Of a DNA stretch of 64,000 nucleotides, positions 45,107 through 53,232 are shown in pieces. Made by a program: the position numbers and the translations under genes. The DNA comes from Microbispora sp. H13382. GTDB lineage: Bacteria; Actinomycetota; Actinomycetes; Streptosporangiales; Streptosporangiaceae. The notes beneath the pieces were generated by a model. It saw only the letters and a program-made list of their open reading frames with translations. It had not been told where the DNA came from and ran no database searches. Position 1 is the first letter of the stretch. Every line of letters begins with the position of its first letter. The DNA is taken from assembly GCF_014161445.1 (NCBI RefSeq), contig NZ_JABBXA010000020.1, positions 1-64,000 of the forward strand, written 5' to 3'.

Positions 45107-46093
45107 TCAGAGCCTCGGCGTGGCGGTCGGATTGGCGGACGGCGTAACGCTCGGCGTGGCGGTCGGATTGGCGGACGGCGTAACGCTCGGCGTGGCGGTC
45201 GGATTCGTGGACGGCGTAACGCTCGGCGTGGCGGTCGGATTCGTGGACGGCGTAACGCTCGGTGTGGCGGTCGGATTGGTGGACGGATTGGTGGACGGCC
45301 AGGCGACGACCTCGGGCACGCTGGTCGCCATCAGCCTGCCCTCGGCGCTGACCCGGATGATGCCGCCGTCAGTGAGGGCGTGGCACGTGAGAACCACCGG
45401 ACCGGGCGCGTTCAGCTTCGCGGTGACGAAGTAGGCGATCGTGAGGGTCGATCCCGGCCCACCGTTACCGGCCTGCTGCGGCCTCGCGGACGTGACGCCC
45501 GTGGGCGTACTGACGTCACACTCGACGACGAAGCCCGTGGGAGTCGTCTGGAGGTCGTATGCGCTGACGCCGATCTGGATGGCGTAGTTTCCCGCGGGCA
45601 CCTGCGGGATTCGTACGAGTTCTTGCAGCGTCCCGTCGCCGTAGAGGTGATTGCCGGAGGCGATGTAGGTCTGCCCGTACGCGGCGCCCGGCTCGCCCTT
45701 GTCCCCCTTGGGGCCCTGGGGTCCGGTCTGGCCCTGGGGCCCTTGCGGACCGGTCTCTCCCTTGGCCCCCTGGGGTCCGGTCCGCCCGATGGGGCCCTGA
45801 GGTCCGGCCGGTCCGACGGGGCCCTGAGGTCCGGCGGTGTTCCAGGAGACGGTCCGGTACTCGACGGGACACGTGCCGGCGGAGACCGGCGCGGCGACCT
45901 GCGCGTCCGCAGTACGGCCCTGGACCGACTCCTCCAGCGCCTGGGGCATCCGCATGACGCCGTCGGGGCCCACGCAGGCCACGATGGACGATGTCGTCGC
46001 CGTCGTAGCCACGGCGATTCCCCCGCCGCCCACGAGCAGCCCCGCCGCCGCCCCCACCGCCAGCCAGGCACTACGGCCAGTTCGCACCCTCAT
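45107..46093 (-). CDS. Secreted collagen-like repeat protein
   Basis: 328 residues from Met at 46093 (a longer form from 46132 is possible). Signal peptide or anchor ([18 protein letters not shown]), a Cys-containing stretch, then about 17 uninterrupted Gly-x-y triplets ([20 protein letters not shown] and onward to KGEPGAAYG), a beta-rich globular domain (about 150-255, with two Cys), and a C-terminal Thr/Pro stalk of 12-residue repeats ([11 protein letters not shown]). Collagen-like segments form triple helices in other bacteria, so a trimer is likely. No sorting signal or membrane anchor is seen at the C-terminus. Confidence 0.82.
   Translation of the reverse strand: MRVRTGRSAWLAVGAAAGLLVGGGGIAVATTATTSSIVACVGPDGVMRMPQALEESVQGRTADAQVAAPVSAGTCPVEYRTVSWNTAGPQGPVGPAGPQGPIGRTGPQGAKGETGPQGPQGQTGPQGPKGDKGEPGAAYGQTYIASGNHLYGDGTLQELVRIPQVPAGNYAIQIGVSAYDLQTTPTGFVVECDVSTPTGVTSARPQQAGNGGPGSTLTIAYFVTAKLNAPGPVVLTCHALTDGGIIRVSAEGRLMATSVPEVVAWPSTNPSTNPTATPSVTPSTNPTATPSVTPSTNPTATPSVTPSANPTATPSVTPSANPTATPRL
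45114..45293. repeat. Five 36-base tandem repeats in the collagen-like gene
   Basis: Units begin at 45114, 45150, 45186, 45222 and 45258 and differ by only a few bases (GCG/GTG and GC/TC changes); the last is truncated and followed by a 12-base duplication. They encode the [12 protein letters not shown] repeat. Always in frame. Confidence 0.92.
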
Positions 46094-46264
46094 CACCGTT
46101 CCCTCAAGTTTGTGATCTTCCCGGGGGAACATAGATGAGCGGGACGGGAGGGCACGTCATCATCACGGCGGATAAGCCGTCCGCCATCCGGGTTAGGACG
46201 CGTCCCAGCCGGACAGAGACATTGTTCCGAGTCGGCACGGCGACGCTTACGACGCCCGGACACG

Positions 46265-46297
46265 ACTTGGGGCGCCCCTGCGCGGAGCGCCCCAAGT
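46265..46297 (-). terminator. Terminator of the crotonase unit, with duplicated arm
   Basis: Perfect 11-base-pair hairpin ACTTGGGGCGC (46265-46275) / GCGCCCCAAGT (46287-46297). Its right arm and loop (CTGCGCGGAGCGCCCC) are repeated once more 25 bases on, at 46303-46318. Confidence 0.75.
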
Positions 46298-46343
46298 AGG
46301 CACTGCGCGGAGCGCCCCGAGTGGTGACTTGGCGGGCCGGGGG

Positions 46344-47141
46344 CTACTCGCCCTTCCAGACGGGAGCGCGCTTCTCGGCGAAGGCCGCGGCGCCCTCCAT
46401 CGCGTCCTTCGAGACGAAGACCGGGCTCACGATCTCGCCCTGCTTGCGGAACATCTCGTCGAGCGACCAGTCGGCCGACTCGACGATGACCCGCTTGGTC
46501 GCGGCGAGCGCCAGCGGCGCGTTCGCGGCGATCGTGCGGGCCAGTTCGAGCGCGCCGTTGAGCGCCTCGCCCGGATACGTGATGCGGTTGACCAGCCCCA
46601 GCTCGTACAGCCGGGCCGCCGGGTAGTGGTCGCCGGTGAGGGCGATCTCCATGGCGATGTGGTACGGGATGCGGCGCGGCAGCCGCATGATCCCGCCCGC
46701 CCCGGCCACCAGCCCTCGCTTGGGCTCCGGCAGGCCGAACTTCGCCTCCTCGGACGCGACGATGATGTCGCAGGACAGCGCCAGCTCGAAGCCGCCGGCC
46801 AGCGCGTACCCCTCGACCGCGGCGAGGATCGGCTTCCTCGGCGGCGCCTCGGTGATGCCGCCGAAGCCCCGGCCCTCGACCACCGGCATGTCGCCGGTGA
46901 GGAAGCCCTTCAGGTCCATACCGGCCGAGAACGTGCCGCCGGCCCCGGTGAGGACGATCGCGGACACGTCGGGGCTTTCGTCCAGTTCGTCCAGGGCGGC
47001 CGCGATTCCGCGCGCCACAGCGCCGTTCACGGCGTTCCTGGCCCTGGGCCGGTTGATGGTGACGACGGCCACGCCGCCGTCGACGATCTCTACGAGTACC
47101 TCGTCCGGCTCAGCGGCCGGCCCGGAGTTGACCTCGGACAC
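46344..47141 (-). CDS. Enoyl-CoA hydratase/isomerase (crotonase family)
   Basis: 265 residues. Crotonase fold: oxyanion-hole strands VLTGAGGTFSAGMDLKGF and AAVEGYALAGGFELALSCD, and LPEPKRGLVAGAGG, where the second catalytic Glu is expected. Annotated in related genomes as enoyl-CoA hydratase; isomerase or hydrolase activity is possible. Transcribed after the SDR gene with a 15-base gap, so the two may act on the same acyl-CoA. Confidence 0.9.
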   Translation of the reverse strand: MSEVNSGPAAEPDEVLVEIVDGGVAVVTINRPRARNAVNGAVARGIAAALDELDESPDVSAIVLTGAGGTFSAGMDLKGFLTGDMPVVEGRGFGGITEAPPRKPILAAVEGYALAGGFELALSCDIIVASEEAKFGLPEPKRGLVAGAGGIMRLPRRIPYHIAMEIALTGDHYPAARLYELGLVNRITYPGEALNGALELARTIAANAPLALAATKRVIVESADWSLDEMFRKQGEIVSPVFVSKDAMEGAAAFAEKRAPVWKGE

Positions 47142-47156
47142 CTGACCTCACTCGGC

Positions 47157-47936
47157 TTACTTGGGCTGGAAGCGGATGCCGCCGTCGAAACGGATGACCT
47201 CGCCGTTCATGTAGTCGTTCTCGATCAGCGCGCGGACCAGGTGGCCGAACTCGGAGGCCTTGCCGAGCCGCTTCGGGAACGCCACCGGCCCGATGAGCTT
47301 GGCCTTGAACTCCTCGGCGTTCTTGTCCCCGATCTTCCCGTAGATCGGGGTGTCGATGATGCCCGGCGCGATGGTCAGCACGCGGACGCCGACGGCCGCG
47401 AGGTCGCGGGCCGCGGGCAGGGTCATGCCGATGATGCCGCCCTTCGACGCCGAGTACGCCACCTGGCCCGTCTGGCCCTCGATGCCGGCGACCGACGCGG
47501 TGTTGATGACGACGCCGCGGGCGCCGTCCTCGTCAACCGGCTCGGTCTGGGCCATGGCCGCGGCGCCGATGCGCATGAGGTTGAAGGTGCCGATCAGGTT
47601 GACGTCGATCACCTTGCGGTAGGACGCCAGGTCGTGCGGGGAGCCGTCCCGGCCGACGGTGCGCTGCGCCCAGCCGATGCCGGCGCTGCTGATCACGGCG
47701 CGCAACGGCTTGCCGGTGGCGACCGCCGCCTCGACCGCGGCCTGCACCGACGCCTCGTCGGACACGTCGGTGTGGGCGAACACACCGCCGAGCTCGTCGG
47801 CCAGCGCCTTGCCGCGCTCCGCGTTGAGGTCGGCCACGACCACGGTCGCGCCGACGCGGGCCAACTCGCGGGCCGAGGCCTCGCCGAGGCCGCTCGCACC
47901 GCCCGAGATGATTGCTGCTGCTCCGTTCAGATCCAT
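47157..47936 (-). CDS. 3-hydroxyacyl-CoA dehydrogenase-type SDR
   Basis: 259 residues. IISGGASGLGEASARELA is the NAD-binding motif and VVADLNAERG (Asp) shows NAD preference; the active site reads TASVAGIEGQTGQVAYSASKGGI with Ser, Tyr and Lys. The pattern is that of HSD10/2-methyl-3-hydroxybutyryl-CoA dehydrogenases. Next to the crotonase gene, consistent with successive hydration and oxidation steps. Confidence 0.9.
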   Translation of the reverse strand: MDLNGAAAIISGGASGLGEASARELARVGATVVVADLNAERGKALADELGGVFAHTDVSDEASVQAAVEAAVATGKPLRAVISSAGIGWAQRTVGRDGSPHDLASYRKVIDVNLIGTFNLMRIGAAAMAQTEPVDEDGARGVVINTASVAGIEGQTGQVAYSASKGGIIGMTLPAARDLAAVGVRVLTIAPGIIDTPIYGKIGDKNAEEFKAKLIGPVAFPKRLGKASEFGHLVRALIENDYMNGEVIRFDGGIRFQPK

Positions 47937-47969
47937 AGCCGGACCTTAACGCGCGAACCGAATGAAGTT

Positions 47970-48314
47970 CTACTCGGGGTGCTGCAAAATCGCGGTATCG
48001 ACGTCGGGGTAGACCTTGATCCGCCGGTCCAGGCCGGTCGTGCGCAGGATGCGGGCCACCGGCGGCTGCGGCGAGGCGAGAGACACCGTGCCGCCCTCGC
48101 TGGTGGCCAGCCGCCATGCCTCGATGAGCACGCTCAGCCCGCTGGAATCCATGAACGACAGCTCGCCGAGATCGAGCACGAGTGTCGGGCCGTCGTCGCG
48201 TATGGCGTCGCGGATCTCGTCACGCAGGAACGGAGCCGTGAACAGGTCGAGCTCCCCCTCCACAGCCACCACGACGGCATTGGAGAGCGATTGGCGCGCG
48301 AGCCGCAGCTTCAT
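47970..48314 (-). CDS. STAS-domain anti-anti-sigma factor
   Basis: 114 residues, a complete STAS domain. The phospho-Ser region LVLDLGELSFMDSSGLSVLI is intact. These proteins bind RsbW-type kinases in the unphosphorylated state and release a sigma factor. It stands near the SDR gene with its own ribosome-binding site (GAGGTCC) and no neighbouring kinase or sigma gene, so its partner is elsewhere. Confidence 0.9.
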   Translation of the reverse strand: MKLRLARQSLSNAVVVAVEGELDLFTAPFLRDEIRDAIRDDGPTLVLDLGELSFMDSSGLSVLIEAWRLATSEGGTVSLASPQPPVARILRTTGLDRRIKVYPDVDTAILQHPE

Positions 48315-48354
48315 CGTCGGGACCTCCTCAGCTCCGGCCCACTTTACTTATCCA

Positions 48355-49149
48355 TCACCCCGGCTGAGCAGGGACGGCGAACCCGTAAGGGAGTTCGAGC
48401 CGGTGCGCCGTGAGCAACCGCTCGTCGGAGAGCAGGACATTCGTCGCTCCATCGGCGGCGATCACCCCCTCGGACATGACGAGCGAACGCTCACATAGTT
48501 CCAGCGCGTACGGCAGGTCGTGGGTGACCATCAGCACGGTCACGTCCAGGCTCTTGAGGATCTCGGCCAGCTCGCGGCGGGACGCGGGGTCGAGGTTGGA
48601 CGACGGCTCGTCGAGAACGAGGATCTCCGGTTCCATCGCCAGCACGGTGGCCACGGCCACCCGGCGGCGCTGGCCGAAGGACAGGTGGTGGGGCGGCCTG
48701 TCGATCGCGTCCAGCATGCCGACCCGCTCCAGCGCGTCCCGCACGCGGCGGTCGAGTGCCGCGCCGCGCAGCCCGAGGTTGGCAGGGCCGAACGCGACGT
48801 CCTCCCGCACGGTCGGCATGAAGAGCTGGTCGTCCGGATCCTGGAACACCAGCCCGACCCGGCGGCGGATCTCCCGCAGGGTGTCCGCACGCACCGGAAG
48901 CCCGGCCACCTCCACTGTCCCGTGCCCCGGCGTGAGGATGCCGTTGAGGTGCATGACGAGCGTCGTCTTGCCCGCGCCGTTCGGGCCGAGCAGGGCGACC
49001 CGCTCTCCCCGCTCGATCGTCAGGTCCACGCCGTACAACGCCTGTGTCCCGTCGGGATAGGCGTACGCGAGCCTGCTCACCGTGAGAGAAGGGCTGCCGG
49101 AGGTCACGTCGTGCTCCACGCCAGTAGGGCCGTCGCCGCGGCGAGACAC
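48355..49149 (-). CDS. nikO: ATPase component of ECF nickel/cobalt transporter
   Basis: 264 residues. Walker A LLGPNGAGKTTLV, Q-loop VFQDPDDQLF, signature HHLSFGQRRRVAVA, Walker B ILVLDEPSS and H-loop VTHDLPYAL. Energises the uptake of a divalent metal. It overlaps the 3' end of the T-component gene and belongs to the nik operon 51062 to 48355. Nickel rather than cobalt is favoured by the Nur-like site upstream of the operon. Confidence 0.92.
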   Translation of the reverse strand: MSRRGDGPTGVEHDVTSGSPSLTVSRLAYAYPDGTQALYGVDLTIERGERVALLGPNGAGKTTLVMHLNGILTPGHGTVEVAGLPVRADTLREIRRRVGLVFQDPDDQLFMPTVREDVAFGPANLGLRGAALDRRVRDALERVGMLDAIDRPPHHLSFGQRRRVAVATVLAMEPEILVLDEPSSNLDPASRRELAEILKSLDVTVLMVTHDLPYALELCERSLVMSEGVIAADGATNVLLSDERLLTAHRLELPYGFAVPAQPG

Positions 49150-49868
49150 GGAAGCATGCCCGCCATCGCCCAGTCTCGCCCAGTTGCCGATATATCCCTA
49201 ATCGTCGGCATCTCGCCCGTGTATCCCCGGCTCAGCATGGCGAGATGGACCCGCTCCCCTCGCTCGTACGAGCGGATGAACAGGGCGCCCGCCGACTTCG
49301 CCAGCACGGGGGCCTGCCTGAGGTCCCGCGCGACGAACCCCCGCGACTCCCTGGCGATCCGCATGCGCCGCATCTGGTCGAGGATCACGTCGAGGTAGCG
49401 CAGCATGAACGTCGCGATCTGCACGAGCAGCCGGGGCAGCCGCAGCCGTTCGGCGCCGAGCAGCATCATCCGGGGCTCGGTCGTGGCCGCAAGCAGGATC
49501 GAGGCGACCACGCCCAGCGTTGCCTTGGCCAGGATGTTCCAGGCGGCCCACAGTCCCGGGGCGCTCAGCGACAGACCGAGCACCTGGACCCGCTCGCCCG
49601 TGCCGATCACCGGAATCGCCAGCGCGAACAGCACGAACGGCACCTCGATGACCATGCGCCGGGCGATCACGCCGGCCGGCACCCGGGCGGCTGCCGCGAC
49701 GGCGGCCAGCAGCAGCGCGTCGACGGCGAACGCCCAGAAGCGCTCACGGGGGGTGGCGACCACGAATACCGCGAACGCGACGACCGCCGCCAGCTTGCAC
49801 TGGGGCGGCAGCCGGTGGACGGGCGTGTCGGCGGGCCGGTAGATCGGGTGATGGTGCCCGGCGCTCAC
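49104..49868 (-). CDS. nikQ: Transmembrane (T) component of ECF nickel/cobalt transporter
   Basis: 254 residues with about five membrane helices and the two short cytoplasmic Ala-Arg-Gly motifs of CbiQ/NikQ proteins (MRRMRIARESRG and LSRGYTGEMP). It couples the ATPase to the substrate-binding unit. Lies 144 bases downstream of nikMN and overlaps nikO by 46 bases. Confidence 0.92.
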   Translation of the reverse strand: MSAGHHHPIYRPADTPVHRLPPQCKLAAVVAFAVFVVATPRERFWAFAVDALLLAAVAAAARVPAGVIARRMVIEVPFVLFALAIPVIGTGERVQVLGLSLSAPGLWAAWNILAKATLGVVASILLAATTEPRMMLLGAERLRLPRLLVQIATFMLRYLDVILDQMRRMRIARESRGFVARDLRQAPVLAKSAGALFIRSYERGERVHLAMLSRGYTGEMPTIRDISATGRDWAMAGMLPCLAAATALLAWSTT

Positions 49869-50012
49869 TTCGCACTCACAGAGCCATCATCGCCGACCCA
49901 CGCCGCCCGTGCCCGCCCAGGGCGGGCACGGGCGCTCACGGGCGGCTCATCGGGCTCGCCGGGGGTGCCGAGCTCGGCGCTCACGCGGCGTCCTCACCCG
50001 GGCGCCGGGCGC

Positions 50013-51062
50013 TCACTGCGCGTTCGCGGGAGTCATCCCGTCGGTCAGACGCCGACGCCGGCGGATGACGTAGAACACGCCGCCCCCGGCCGCGACCGTC
50101 AGTGCGACGCCCGCCACCCCGGCCAGGCCGCCGGACAGCCGCTGGTCCTCCACGCCCTTGACGGCGTAGTCGGCCAGCGGACCGTTCTCCACAGCGTGCG
50201 GCTTCTCCTGCGCGCTCAGGCCCTTGTCGGCCGCCACCTTCTCCAGCCCGTCAGGGTCGCCGGAGGCGTAGAACGAGAAGACACCGGCCAGCAGCACGGC
50301 CACGAGCGCACCGCCCACCAGCACAGGACGCAGGCCGATCCCGGCCGGGGGAGCCTCCGGGGCCGCCTGGCCCACCTGGACCTCCCCCTCGGCGGTCCGC
50401 AGCGTCAGCGCCCTGGCCATTCCGCGCGCGCCGTACACGAGGTCGGGGCGGACGGCCAGCACGCTGCTCACGGTGAGCGCGGTGATGAAGCCCTCGCCGA
50501 GCCCGATGAGCAGGTGCACGCCGCCCATCGCGGCGGCCACCGAGCCCAGCTCGATCGGCGCGGTGCCGCCGAGCCAGAACAGGACCGTGAACACGAGCGC
50601 CGCCGCCGGGACGGAGACCAGCGCCGCCACGAACGACGCGGCCACCAGCGTCGCCCGCCCGCGCGGCGCGCCCCGGGTGATCAGCCGGAACACCACCCAG
50701 CCGACGACCGCGGTCACGATCGCCATCAGCGTGATGTTGACGCCCAGCGCGGTCAGCCCGCCGTCGGCGAAGAAGAACGCCTGCACGAGCAGCACGACCG
50801 CGACGCACAACACGGCGGTGTACGGCCCGACGAGTATCGCCGCCAGCGCCCCGCCGAGCAGGTGGCCGCTGGTGCCCGCCGCGACGGGGAAGTTGAGCAT
50901 CTGCGCCGCGAAGACGAACGCGGCCACCAGACCCGCCATGGGGGCGGTGCGGTCGTCGAGCTCCCGTTTGGCGCCCCGCAGGCACACGGCCACCCCGGCG
51001 GCCGCGAAGACCCCGGCGCCGACGGACACGGGGACGTCAAAGAACCCATCGGGCACGTGCAC
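50013..51062 (-). CDS. nikMN: Substrate-specific component of ECF nickel/cobalt transporter, M fused to N-like (PDGLE) domain
   Basis: 349 residues. MHVPDGFFDVPV at the start is the CbiM/NikM metal-site motif (the free N-terminus and the His take part in metal binding), followed by about seven helices (SGHLLGGALAAILVGPYT, VHLLIGLGEGFITAL). The C-terminal 120 residues form a separate membrane anchor and a PDGLE-like outside domain (DPDGLEKVAADKG), which replaces a stand-alone NikN. First gene of the operon, under a Nur-box-like site. Confidence 0.93.
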   Translation of the reverse strand: MHVPDGFFDVPVSVGAGVFAAAGVAVCLRGAKRELDDRTAPMAGLVAAFVFAAQMLNFPVAAGTSGHLLGGALAAILVGPYTAVLCVAVVLLVQAFFFADGGLTALGVNITLMAIVTAVVGWVVFRLITRGAPRGRATLVAASFVAALVSVPAAALVFTVLFWLGGTAPIELGSVAAAMGGVHLLIGLGEGFITALTVSSVLAVRPDLVYGARGMARALTLRTAEGEVQVGQAAPEAPPAGIGLRPVLVGGALVAVLLAGVFSFYASGDPDGLEKVAADKGLSAQEKPHAVENGPLADYAVKGVEDQRLSGGLAGVAGVALTVAAGGGVFYVIRRRRRLTDGMTPANAQ

Positions 51063-51098
51063 GGCTATAACCCCTTCGAAACGGGCGAATCCCCTCCC

Positions 51099-51137
51099 AC
51101 TTTAGGGCACCGAGTTGTAGTTGCAAATGATTCGCAA
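51099..51137 (-). promoter_or_regulatory. Promoter and Nur-box-like site of the nik operon
   Basis: TTGCAA-ATGAT-TCGCAA at 51121-51137 fits the Streptomyces Nur box (tTGCaa-N5-ttGCAA) with one changed base. On the minus strand TTGCAA (51126-51121) could be the -35 of a promoter with TAAAGT (51104-51099) at a 16-base spacer, so the box would sit on the -35. Nur is the nickel-sensing Fur-family repressor of nickel uptake. Confidence 0.65.
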
Positions 51138-52985
51138 TTAGCCATGCCGCAGGGCCCTGACCATCCGTCTGGCCACCGTAAGCGGGGTGGCCACGCGCAC
51201 CGACACGCTGAGCCGCCGGTTGACCGCCGTGGCGTACGGCCGGACCGTCCATTGCGCGGGGACCCACCGCAACGGACCCCGCGGGTCCCGGGACGCCGTG
51301 TCCCATGGCAGCGGGCCGCGCCACCACCGCAGCGGCCGGTCGAGCGTGTCCGCGTCGGCGACCTTGACCGGAAAACGCACCGAAGGGCCGCCGAGGTCGA
51401 GTTCGAGGTAGGCGTCCCACGTGCCGGGCGGCAGGCCGGCCGTCTCGGCCGTGAACTCCCCCGGCCCGGACGCCACGGCCCTCTCGCGGTGCTCCCGCCC
51501 CGTCGTCCGCTCGCGCCAGATCAGGTGACGTACGGCCCCGGCGGCGGCCTCGTCGCCCACCCTCGCCCGGCCCTCGACCCGCAGCCGCCTGCCCCGCCAC
51601 CACGCCCGCGTCAGCCGTACGGCCGCGGGGACCCGTACGACGTGCCCCCCGACGTCGAGACCGAGGTGGCCTTGGGACCGGGTCAGGAAGGGCACCGCGA
51701 CGACCCCGCCGACCAGGTGGGCGGCGGGAACGCCGGCTTTGTCGTCCCGGCGTGAGCCGAGCCGGGCCAGCCTGCGCGCGCCCTCGCACTCGACGGCGAC
51801 GTGGACGTCCCACACTCCCGTCGGCAGTGCGGCCGCGTCGACCACGGCCGTGAAGGATCCGGCTCCGCCGCGGGTCACGCGGGGCACGCGCTCCGCACGC
51901 GTCAGGCGTTCGCGCAGCACCAGGCCCACGGTGGTGTCCGGCGGGGATATATCCAGACCGGCGAGGGCGGCCCACCCTTCGATCACCAGGTGGTCGCCCC
52001 GCCACTCGACGCCGGTCAGCCGGTGCCGCAGCGGCGCGGCCTCGACGCGCGCGAGCCGTACGAGCCGGTCGGGATCGTCGAGCGCGGCGACGCGGGCGGC
52101 GTCCACGCCGTCGAGATGGGCGCGTACCCCCGGCGTCAGCCACTGCCCGCAGATGTCGGCGACCTCGACGGCGATCTTCTCGCGATGGGCCTCGCACGCG
52201 GCCAGGAACGGCGCCCCGAGCTGGGCGAGCACGTCACGGCGCAGGTGCCGCAGGAGCAGGCGGTCGCGCAGCGCGCCGGGCGGCACGTGCCGCGCCATGA
52301 CCTCGATGGGCGTGCGGACCACGCGCAGCCAGCCGAGCGGATCGCGCGCGGACGCCTCGTTCCCGCCCTCGGCGTGGTAGCAGTCCCGGTCCGCGACCAC
52401 GGAGATCACCCGGGCATGGCAGTACGCGTGGACGGCGAAGGTCATGTCCTCGCCACGCCGGTGCGTCTCGTCGAAGCGGATGGCGTGCCGATCGAGAAAG
52501 TCCCGGCGGAAGAGCTTGAAGCAGGACAAATCATCGTAGACGGCGATTAAGGAGGCCTTGTCGGCGCTGTCCCGCAGCCCCTGACGCGCACCGGCGATCC
52601 TCCCCACGACGACGTCGGCGCCGGTCCGGTCGGCCGTGGCGACCAGGCGGGCCAGCGCGTCGGAGGCGAGGTGGTCCCCGGCGTCGCAGAAGAAGACGTA
52701 CCGCCCGGCCGCCCGTTCGAGTCCGCGGTTGCGGGCGCCTCCGGGCGTGCCGGGCTGGGCGTCCCGCATCACGGTGATCAGGCGGGGATGGTGCGCGGCG
52801 TAGAGGTCGAGGAGTGCCGGGGTCCCGTCCCGTGAGCCGCCGTCGACCACGATGATCTCTTTGGCGACCCGCTGCACGAGCAGCGAGGTGAGGCAACGGT
52901 CGAGTGACGCCCGGCGGTTGTACGCCGGGACGACGACGCTGACGTCGATCCCCCGATCGGCGCGTTGGCCACTCCCCGTATCCAT
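51138..52985 (-). CDS. Family 2 glycosyltransferase with long C-terminal beta region
   Basis: 615 residues. GT-A domain in the first 230 residues: VSVVVPAYNRRASLDRCL, EIIVVDGGSRDGT, NRGLERAAGRYVFFCDAGDH (DxD-like CDAGD) and the acceptor Asp in RRGEDMTFA. The last 300 residues contain two repeated beta-sandwich-like segments (VAVPFLTRSQGHLGLDVGGH and the like) that are often attached to teichoic-acid or wall-polymer glycosyltransferases in actinomycetes. The donor and acceptor are unknown. It ends one base from the Nur box. Confidence 0.88.
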   Translation of the reverse strand: MDTGSGQRADRGIDVSVVVPAYNRRASLDRCLTSLLVQRVAKEIIVVDGGSRDGTPALLDLYAAHHPRLITVMRDAQPGTPGGARNRGLERAAGRYVFFCDAGDHLASDALARLVATADRTGADVVVGRIAGARQGLRDSADKASLIAVYDDLSCFKLFRRDFLDRHAIRFDETHRRGEDMTFAVHAYCHARVISVVADRDCYHAEGGNEASARDPLGWLRVVRTPIEVMARHVPPGALRDRLLLRHLRRDVLAQLGAPFLAACEAHREKIAVEVADICGQWLTPGVRAHLDGVDAARVAALDDPDRLVRLARVEAAPLRHRLTGVEWRGDHLVIEGWAALAGLDISPPDTTVGLVLRERLTRAERVPRVTRGGAGSFTAVVDAAALPTGVWDVHVAVECEGARRLARLGSRRDDKAGVPAAHLVGGVVAVPFLTRSQGHLGLDVGGHVVRVPAAVRLTRAWWRGRRLRVEGRARVGDEAAAGAVRHLIWRERTTGREHRERAVASGPGEFTAETAGLPPGTWDAYLELDLGGPSVRFPVKVADADTLDRPLRWWRGPLPWDTASRDPRGPLRWVPAQWTVRPYATAVNRRLSVSVRVATPLTVARRMVRALRHG

Positions 52986-53197
52986 CGCGCTTCATTATGT
53001 GCCGACGACCCGCGCGAACCCCGCCTGCGCCGCGCCGGGCGCGTCACATCGCATCCGGTCCGCGTCACGCCGGCGTCCTCCGCGTACGGCTCCCGCGACC
53101 GGGCGGCCGCCTCGTCGGCGGTCCAGACTCGCGCCTCACGCGGCCGGGGCCCGCGGCGGCCCTCTGAGTGGCGATTCCGGCACGCGAGGCGGCAGAC

Positions 53198-53207
53198 TGA
53201 GCGCTCA
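53198..53207 (+). promoter_or_regulatory. CebR-like operator palindrome
   Basis: TGAGCGCTCA, a perfect 10-base palindrome 26 bases before the start of the GH1-LacI fusion. Its core GAGCGCTC equals the centre of the CebR site TGGGAGCGCTCCCA, so autoregulation by the LacI half is expected. Confidence 0.65.
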
Positions 53208-53232
53208 CCGAGTCACCGGGGGTTTCGCGTAG

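Noticed and set aside
45114-45293. 36-base repeats looked at first like a CRISPR array
   Set aside because: Units are directly joined without spacers, lie in frame within a coding sequence and encode a Pro/Thr stalk; no cas genes are present.
46265-46318. Duplicated terminator arm as a possible small insertion element
   Set aside because: Only a 16-base direct repeat without target duplications; simple slippage explains it.
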